Assembly: GCA_050731755.1 (NCBI GenBank)
Contig: JBOHPP010000183.1
Coordinates: 1 to 31,752 of the forward strand
Source of the DNA: JBOHPP01 sp050731755
GTDB taxonomy: Bacteria > Methylomirabilota > Methylomirabilia > Rokubacteriales > CSP1-6
DNA length: 31,752 nucleotides
Reading direction: 5' to 3'
Part shown: in pieces, positions 25,108 to 29,911 of the stretch
How the letters are laid out: each line of letters begins with the position of its first letter
Numbering within the stretch: position 1 is the first letter of the stretch
The notes under the pieces: generated by a model
The model's database searches: none
Seen by the model: only the letters and a program-made list of their open reading frames with translations
What the model was told of the DNA's origin: nothing
Made by a program: the position numbers and the translations under genes

Positions 25108-25122
25108 TGTGAGTATATCACA
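25108..25122 (-). promoter_or_regulatory. Candidate promoter with a dyad overlapping the -10 element
   Basis: On the minus strand the site reads TGTGATATACTCACA. TGATATACT is a close match to an extended -10 (TGnTATAAT), and the whole is a perfect TGTGA-N5-TCACA dyad, so a repressor or MerR/CsoR-like factor could bind over the -10. It stands out as AT-rich in GC-rich surroundings and would give a leader of about 45 nt before ATG 25060. No good -35 is visible, fitting an extended -10 or activated promoter. Confidence 0.5.
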
Positions 25123-25414
25123 GAGTGCGGAGGTGGTGTTCATCGAGGCAAGCCCAGCGCTTCCGTCATCCCGGATCTCAAACCCGCCGGCCAGCCGCTT
25201 TGTTCCCCGGTTGGCGACCCCTGCCGCTTCTCCAGCGAAGGCAGCCGCGATCGCGCAGTCAACGATGCGATGAAGAAACGGGGGCCATGAGCAGGAGAGC
25301 GATCCGTCCTCGGCACCGCCGCGTGGGCTCGGGCGGCGGTGGTGGGCGGCGGCACTCGTTGGCGCCATGCTCGTAAGCGGGACTGTCGCCTGTCCTGCTC
25401 GTTTTCTGTCCCGC
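25123..25414. other. Non-coding stretch between small exported genes
   Basis: About 290 nt with no supported gene on either strand. Open frames here have no start with a ribosome binding site and no recognisable motif. It probably contains the 3' end of the multicopper oxidase 2 transcript. Confidence 0.35.
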
Positions 25415-25558
25415 CTACCAGTGAAGCAGCTGGCACATCCAGCTCGGGAAGCTGAGACGAGAGCTTGGACGGATCAGGGCGACGGGCGACGAGGTTATGC
25501 TCGGGCGGCGATCGCAGCCGGCCAGGGCCAGGAGCAGCCCGATGAGGGCGGCGGGCAC
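25415..25558 (-). CDS. Tiny putative lipoprotein (47 aa) after multicopper oxidase 2
   Basis: GTG 25558 starts 9 nt after the oxidase stop and gives a 47-residue peptide: MPAALIGLLLALAGCDRRPS, a lipoprotein signal with lipobox LAGC, then a short Ser/Pro-rich tail ending WMCQLLHW. It would be lipidated by Lgt. The mature part is only about 33 residues, so it may be a truncated remnant of a longer lipoprotein or a genuine mini-lipoprotein. No Shine-Dalgarno is obvious. The precise lipobox and position argue against chance. Confidence 0.45.
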   Translation of the reverse strand: MPAALIGLLLALAGCDRRPSITSSPVALIRPSSRLSFPSWMCQLLHW

Positions 25559-25567
25559 GCGGTCGAT

Positions 25568-27034
25568 CTACCCGATCCGGGCCAGCGCGATCATGCCGCC
25601 CATCATGTGCATCGGCTTGTGGCAGTGGAAGAACCAGTCGCCCGGGTTGTGGCCGGTGAACTCGAGCACGACCGAGCCCATGTGCGCGTCGACGTCGACG
25701 CTGTCCTTGACGACGGGCTCGGCATAGCGGGCGCCGTTCACGGCCAGGACCCGGAACGACTGGCCATGCAGATGCATCGGATGCGCCTCGGGGCTCATGT
25801 TGCCCAGGCGCACGACCGCGCGGTCGCCCCTTTTGAGCGTGAGCGGGTCGGTCTTGGGGTAGACCTTGCGGTTGATGGTCCAGACGTCGCTGCCCATCAT
25901 GCCGCCGCTCAGCGTGAGGTCGAAGGTCCGTGTGACTCCGGACGCCGGTGGCAGGAGAGGCCGACCGCGGCCGAGGCCGTAGTGCCAGAGGTCGAGGTCG
26001 GCGAGCCGCTCCTCCGTCGGCGCCGGCTTCCCGCCATCGTGCCCGTCGTAGAGCACGAGCATCCGCTCGCCGGCCTCGGCGTGGCCGGGCTGAAGGCACT
26101 GGAGGAACCAGGCCCCCGGCCGCTCCGCGATCACCACGGCGTCGTACCGCTCGCTCGGCGCGAGGGGAATCGCGTCGACCTCGACGGGCGCCTGGAGCGC
26201 GTTGCCGTCGGTGTGGGTGACCCGGAGGCGGTGGCCGCCCAGGCGCATGACGTGCGTGTGCTCGTTGCTCGCGTTGATGAGCCGGAGGCGCACGCGCTCG
26301 CCCTTCTTCAGCCGGAGGGGCTCCGTGGCCGGATACGTCTTGCCGTTGATCGTCATGGTGTCGTACGGAGGGTCGTTGCGCTGGCCCATCATGCCGCGCA
26401 TGATCCCTCCCATCCCGCGGCCGCCCATCATGCCGCCCATCCCGCCGCGGCCGCCGGCGACGCCCTCGACCGTCGGCGGCAGCGGGCGACCCGTGCCCGT
26501 CCCCCAGTCGTCGAGCACGAGCGTCACCTCGCGGTCGTAGGCCATCGGCTCTCTGGCCTCCGGCTCGATGATCAGCGGGGCAGCGAGGCCGAGGTCGAGC
26601 TGGCGGTGCTCGTCCACATGGGTGTGGTACCAGCGCGTCCCGGCGGGCCGCGCCTCGAACTCGTAGACGAAGGTCCCGCCGGCCGGGACCGGCGCCTGCG
26701 TGACTCCGGGCACGCCATCCATGGCGTTGGGGACGTCTACGCCGTGCCAGTGGATCGTCGTCGGCTCGCCGAGCGCGTTCTTGAGCACGACCCGCAGGCG
26801 CTCGCCCTCGCGGACGCGGATCTCGGGACCCGGGATGCTTCCGTTGTAGGCCATGGCCTTGACGGTCTTGCCCGGCGCCAGTTCCCACGAGACCTCGCGC
26901 GCTTCGAGCTGGATCTCGCGAACGGCCGCGTCGCCCGCGCCGTCGGTGCGGGCCGCGAGCCCGAAGCCAGTCGCGAGGGCTCCGGCGCCGGAGCCGAGGC
27001 GCCCGGCCGTTTCCAGGAACTTGCGCCGTGTCAT
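25568..27034 (-). CDS. Tat-exported multicopper oxidase 2
   Basis: A 488-residue paralog of the oxidase at 1179-2747. It has a Tat signal (MTRRKFLETAGRLG), copper motifs TIHWHG, WYHTHVDEH, HPMHLHG and HCHKPMHMMGGM with all T1, T2 and T3 ligands, and a shorter Gly/Met-rich insert (GGMGGMMGGRGMGGIMRGMMG type, about residues 195-217). It should oxidise Cu(I) or similar reductants in the periplasm. ATG 27034 overlaps the stop of the upstream exported protein (ATGA), so the two are co-translated. The two oxidases are clearly related but diverged, an old duplication rather than a recent one. Confidence 0.92.
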   Translation of the reverse strand: MTRRKFLETAGRLGSGAGALATGFGLAARTDGAGDAAVREIQLEAREVSWELAPGKTVKAMAYNGSIPGPEIRVREGERLRVVLKNALGEPTTIHWHGVDVPNAMDGVPGVTQAPVPAGGTFVYEFEARPAGTRWYHTHVDEHRQLDLGLAAPLIIEPEAREPMAYDREVTLVLDDWGTGTGRPLPPTVEGVAGGRGGMGGMMGGRGMGGIMRGMMGQRNDPPYDTMTINGKTYPATEPLRLKKGERVRLRLINASNEHTHVMRLGGHRLRVTHTDGNALQAPVEVDAIPLAPSERYDAVVIAERPGAWFLQCLQPGHAEAGERMLVLYDGHDGGKPAPTEERLADLDLWHYGLGRGRPLLPPASGVTRTFDLTLSGGMMGSDVWTINRKVYPKTDPLTLKRGDRAVVRLGNMSPEAHPMHLHGQSFRVLAVNGARYAEPVVKDSVDVDAHMGSVVLEFTGHNPGDWFFHCHKPMHMMGGMIALARIG

Positions 27035-27384
27035 CGTTGCCCTCCGTCGCAGCGCTCGACGAGGAAGCGCTTGAGATCCTCCGGATCGCTGAAGATGAGC
27101 TGGGCGCGATCGCCCTGCATCCCGGCCGGAAGCAGCACCGGCCGCCCGCGCTCAGGGCCGTAGGCGCTCGCGTCCGTCTTGAAGCGGAGGTTGATCTCTC
27201 GGACGGTACGTTCCTGGCCGGTGGCCATCGTGAGCCGGTACTCCCCCTTGCAGTAGGCGATCTGCTGGACGATTTGGTCCGCCACGACGTTCCTCAACGG
27301 CGTCCGCGGCTGGGCGTGCCCGACTGCCGTACCGGCGAGCGCCATGCTGAGAACGGCGGCGGCAGCGGCCCAGCACCGGGTCAT
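27031..27384 (-). CDS. Small periplasmic protein co-translated with multicopper oxidase 2
   Basis: A 117-residue exported protein: signal peptide (about 1-24, ending GHAQ), then VVADQIVQQIAYCKGEYRLTMATGQERTVREINLRFKTD, a beta-rich core, and RAQLIFSDPEDLKRFLVERCDGG. Two Cys residues (about 44 and 112) could form one disulfide. Its stop overlaps the oxidase start (ATGA, 27031-27034). Context implies a partner or maturation factor for the oxidase, but I do not recognise a named family. ATG 27384 gives a standard signal peptide. Confidence 0.68.
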   Translation of the reverse strand: MTRCWAAAAAVLSMALAGTAVGHAQPRTPLRNVVADQIVQQIAYCKGEYRLTMATGQERTVREINLRFKTDASAYGPERGRPVLLPAGMQGDRAQLIFSDPEDLKRFLVERCDGGQR

Positions 27385-27385
27385 G

Positions 27386-27545
27386 TCAGCGCGGGCTCCG
27401 GCGCCACGTGAGGAAGATGCCTTCCCGCGCTCCGCGCGGCCACGGCCACGGCAGGAAGGCCGGGGTCCGGGCGGCCCAGGCCCGGAACACGTCGCGGAAC
27501 CGCCGCTCCAGCTCCGGGTCCTCCCGGCGGGCGAGACGCACGAAC
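27386..27545 (-). pseudogene. C-terminal remnant of a third ICMT-family protein
   Basis: The frame encodes RLARREDPELERRFRDVFRA, then WAARTPAFLPWPWPRG, ending at TGA 27386-27388. It matches the C-terminal end of the ICMT-type protein at 7006-7857 (VRLARREDVELATVFGEEYL, DRTPAFVPWG). The rest of the gene, including all membrane helices and the RHPxY motif, is missing. It is fused without a gap to a PCYCGC-domain remnant in another frame. It is non-functional debris from a deletion. Confidence 0.7.
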
Positions 27546-27656
27546 GTCAGTGTCCCGTCCCCGTTTGGACGCCTTGATGTAGCAGTCGCGGTTGCTCGTG
27601 TGGCCGACGCGGTGGCAGCCGCAGAAGCAGGGTGTGTACAGCGCGTGGACTGGTAC
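27540..27656 (-). pseudogene. PCYCGC-domain remnant
   Basis: Immediately after the DUF411 stop, the same frame continues with ALYTPCFCGCHRVGHTSNRD and CYIK. This is the core of exported PCYCGC proteins, which hold a Cys-rich metal-binding motif. The domain's N-terminus is missing, and after CYIK the frame slips: RRPNGDGTLTF continues one base off, suggesting one inserted A near 27574. It then runs into the ICMT remnant. No separate start codon precedes it. Most likely gene debris left by a deletion joining two neighbouring genes. Confidence 0.6.
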
Positions 27657-28130
27657 TCACCGGCTCGCGAACACGCCTTGCTTCTTGTTCCTGTCAAACA
27701 TGAACACGTCGTATCGTGCGGGCGGAGGCCCTGCGACTTCCATGCCAGGTGAGCCGATCGGCATACCGGGGACGGCGAGGCCGGCGACTTTCGGGCGTTC
27801 CCGGAGAAGCCTGACGATCAAGTCGGCCGGCACGTGGCCCTCGACGACGTACCCGTCGACGAGCGCCGTGTGGCAGGCCTCGAGGTCCGCCGGCACACCG
27901 TGCTTGGTCTTGACCGGCCGGAGGTCCTTCATGTTCTCGACCTTGACCGTGAATCCGTGCTGGCGCAGGTGGTCCACCCACGCGTCACAGCAGCCTCAGG
28001 TGGGGCTCTTGTAGACCGTCATCCCGGGAGGAGATCCCGATCCGGCAAGAGACCGAATCCCGGTCGTGAGAGTGAGTCCCACCACCACAGCTCCCGCCAG
28101 CATCCTGACCCGCGATCGCTCGACGTTCAC
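27657..28130 (-). CDS. Selenocysteine-containing DUF411 metal-binding protein, TGA at 27998-27996
   Basis: GTG 28130, with GAGG five bases upstream, opens 157 residues read through one TGA. A signal peptide (MLAGAVVVGLTLTTGIRSL region) leads to MTVYKSPT-U-GCCDAWVDHL. In ordinary DUF411 proteins this motif is VYKSPTCGCCxxW, so the TGA replaces exactly the first Cys of CGCC. The rest is complete: GVPADLEACHTALVDGYVVEGHVPADLI, VAGLAVPGMPIGSPGME and YDVFMFDRNKKQGVFAS. DUF411 proteins are periplasmic, copper-linked metal binders. A 9-bp hairpin follows the TGA. Sec in this family is unfamiliar to me. The frame is also open upstream to 28376, but I see no reason to start there. Confidence 0.82.
27963..27998 (-). 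promoter_or_regulatory. In-frame UGA (Sec) plus SECIS-like hairpin of the DUF411 gene
   Basis: On the minus strand TGA (27998-27996) is followed by a 12-nt spacer, then GCGTGGGTG-GAC-CACCTGCGC (27983-27963). This is a 9-bp stem with two G-U pairs and a GAC loop. The loop starts 22 nt after the UGA and its first base is G. It meets the same SECIS criteria as the two plus-strand hairpins at 6022 and 6691. Confidence 0.7.
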
Positions 28131-28395
28131 GCGATCCTCAATTTCGGGCTGGGCCTTCCGAGGCGGATCATGCGTCTGACGACGCCCACAGCCGATGACG
28201 GCGCAGTCGCCGAGTGGCCAGTAGCCGCACGTGCGAGTCTCAGCCGAGACCGTCATCGTTCGGCGAAACGTTGATTGCGAGGGGTGGGCCCAGGTCCCCG
28301 TCGCATCGGCAGCGGCCACGCTGCTCACGTACGGGACGTCGATGTGGCGTCGGGTCCGGGCCATGTCTTTGGTCATGGCCGCCTCACTTCCGCGG

Positions 28396-28737
28396 CTAGT
28401 GGCCGGGCGACATCATGCCCTGACCGCTCATCATGCCGCCCCCGGTCCCGCCCATCATTTCCATCATCCGGGTCATGCCGAGCATGACATCGCCGTTCCC
28501 CATGCGGCGGGCCATCTCCATCATGTTGGCCATCGCCTGGGGCGCGCGGTCCGACTGCATGAACTCGCGCATGGCGTTCTGGCCTTCCTCGGTGATCGCG
28601 GCGCCGTGCATCATGTCCATGCAGGCGGCGGTCGGATCGTTCTTAGCGCTTCCCGGTGTCTTTTCGTGGGCAAACCCGAACGTCGTCCCGAGGGCGAGTC
28701 CCAGGATGCCGATGCTCAGGAACGTTATAGGGCGCAT
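28396..28737 (-). CDS. Met-rich periplasmic protein (putative copper binder)
   Basis: A 113-residue exported protein: signal peptide (about 1-23, ending FAHE), then CMDMMHGAAITEEGQNAMREFMQSD and a very Met-rich tail (MANMMEMARRMGNGDVMLGMTRMMEMMGG...MMSGQGMMSPGH). Dense Met with few His is the usual Cu(I)/Ag(I)-binding composition, and it resembles the Met inserts of the two oxidases here. A near-perfect Shine-Dalgarno (AAGGAGGTGG) precedes ATG 28737, so translation is probably strong. It lies upstream of the DUF411 selenoprotein on the same strand. Periplasmic copper sequestration is inferred. Confidence 0.78.
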   Translation of the reverse strand: MRPITFLSIGILGLALGTTFGFAHEKTPGSAKNDPTAACMDMMHGAAITEEGQNAMREFMQSDRAPQAMANMMEMARRMGNGDVMLGMTRMMEMMGGTGGGMMSGQGMMSPGH

Positions 28738-28819
28738 AGGCGTTCCACCTCCTTAGTATCTACCCCGGAGAGACCTTCCCGGTGGTATTCACATACTGCT
28801 GACAACGACGATTGGGAGG

Positions 28820-29143
28820 CTAAATGACGGGAGGCGAGCGCGGAGCGAGCGGGCCGACCTGGCGGTCGGCATACGCCACGACCGCGGTGGCGCTCGCGAG
28901 GATGACAAGCACCGCAGGCGCTGCCGCCCAGGCCGAGCTGGGCAGGGTGGTGGCAGGCAGCGCGAAGTGTGGCATCGACGGCGCGCCGCATCGGCTCTGC
29001 TCACCGCACAGCGCGCACTCGGCCTGGCCAATCGGGGCGAGCGCAGCCTGGGCGACGTCCCCGCGGCACAGCACCAGGAGCACCCCAAGGAGCGCCACCG
29101 TCAATGGCTTCAGGCCTGTCGCCGAACAAAGGCACGATCGCAT
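28820..29143 (-). CDS. Small Cys-containing exported or membrane protein (107 aa)
   Basis: The translation has a signal-like helix (LTVALLGVLLVLCRGDVAQAA), then ECALCGEQSRCGAPSMP with a CxxC and a further Cys, a second hydrophobic helix (WAAAPAVLVILASATAVVAY) and a Pro-rich end (APRSPPVI). The plan matches the small protein at 24803-25060. ATG 29143 is possible but has no strong ribosome binding site, and its 5' end lies against the cusA remnant on the other strand. It may encode a metal-related membrane peptide. Moderate to low confidence. Confidence 0.42.
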   Translation of the reverse strand: MRSCLCSATGLKPLTVALLGVLLVLCRGDVAQAALAPIGQAECALCGEQSRCGAPSMPHFALPATTLPSSAWAAAPAVLVILASATAVVAYADRQVGPLAPRSPPVI

Positions 29144-29184
29144 TGAGCTTCAGCGTACGCGGTCGCATCTGGAAATGCAAACAG

Positions 29185-29424
29185 GTGCTGCTCGCCGTGC
29201 CCTTCGGCCTGGCCGGCGGTATCTACCTGGTCTGGGCCCTCGGCTACAACTTTTCGGTCGCGGTCTGGGTGGGATTCATCGCGCTGTTCGGCACGGCGGT
29301 GCAAACGGCGGTGGTGATGGTGATCTACCTGGAAGAGGCCGTCGGCCGAAAGCGTGAAGCCCTGGGAGGACGCTTCACACGGGATGCGCTGCTGGAAGCC
29401 GTCAAGGAAGGCGCGTTGCTCCGG
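29185..29424 (+). pseudogene. Fragment of a second cusA (periplasm/helix region only)
   Basis: About 80 residues, VLLAVPFGLAGGIYLVWALG ... FIALFGTAVQTAVVMVIYLEEAV ... EAVKEGALLR, closely match the C-terminal third of the intact CusA at 21035-24211 but with many substitutions. It is therefore a diverged paralog, not a recent copy. Both ends are abrupt: upstream sequence is unrelated, and downstream it joins a cusB fragment at 29422-29426 with a frame change. No start codon or ribosome binding site serves it. Confidence 0.82.
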
Positions 29425-29910
29425 TCACGGATCTCAGCACGGTGTGGGTGGTCGGCGACCTCTACGAGAGGGACTTGCCGTCCGTCCGCGTGGGTACGCC
29501 AGCGACAGTCATCATCCCGGCCGTGCCGCAGATTCGGCTTCGGGGCCGGGTGTCCTACATCGACCCCCGCGTGGATCCGGCGGCGCGAACGGCCAGGGTC
29601 AGGGTGGAGCTGCCGAATCTCAACCAGGCGCTGCGCCTCGGCATGTTCGTGAGCCTCGAGTTCCAGACGGGCTCGGACCGGCGCCGGCTGATGGTCCCGC
29701 GCGGGGCCGTCCAGGCCATCGGTGACCACAGCGTGGTGTATGTCATGGCTGACGACCGAGGGACGATTCGTCGAGCGCCCGGTGAAGCTCGGAGCGCCGG
29801 TCGGGGAGTCCACCGAAGTCTTGGACGGCCTCAAACCCGGAGAGAAGATCGTGACGAAAGGTAGCTTCTCTCTGCGCGCCGAGGTGGCACGAAGCCGGCA
29901 AGGGAGTTAG
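29424..29910 (+). pseudogene. C-terminal fragment of a second cusB, itself frameshifted
   Basis: Beginning VTDLSTVWVVGDLYERDLPS, the frame follows the C-terminal half of CusB (compare VTDLSTVWAIGDLYEKDFGQ in the intact protein), with YIDPRVDPAARTARVRVELP conserved. Near 29756 the frame shifts and continues as EGRFVERPVKLGAPVGESTE, KPGEKIVTKGSFSLRAEVAR, ending at TAG 29908-29910. The cusA fragment is fused directly to its 5' end. The order cusA then cusB equals that of the intact operon, so a single deletion of the cusA end, the ytkA-like gene, cusC and the cusB start explains it. Non-functional. Confidence 0.82.
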
Positions 29911-29911
29911 G

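Noticed and set aside
25140..26888. 582-codon minus-strand frame overlapping multicopper oxidase 2
   Set aside because: It is the oxidase read one base off; the true frame holds all copper motifs.
27657..27659. Stop of the DUF411 gene as a fourth Sec codon joining DUF411 to the PCYCGC motif
   Set aside because: The residues before it (VFASR) are the normal DUF411 end, no Cys is expected at this codon, and the PCYCGC piece is frameshifted debris.
28131..28376. Possible 82-residue N-terminal extension of the DUF411 protein from ATG 28376
   Set aside because: The extension has no recognisable motif and would put the signal peptide in the middle; GTG 28130 has GAGG at good spacing.
28231..28827. 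198-codon plus-strand frame opposite the Met-rich gene
   Set aside because: Translation is His/Arg-rich antisense; the minus frame has a perfect Shine-Dalgarno and signal peptide.
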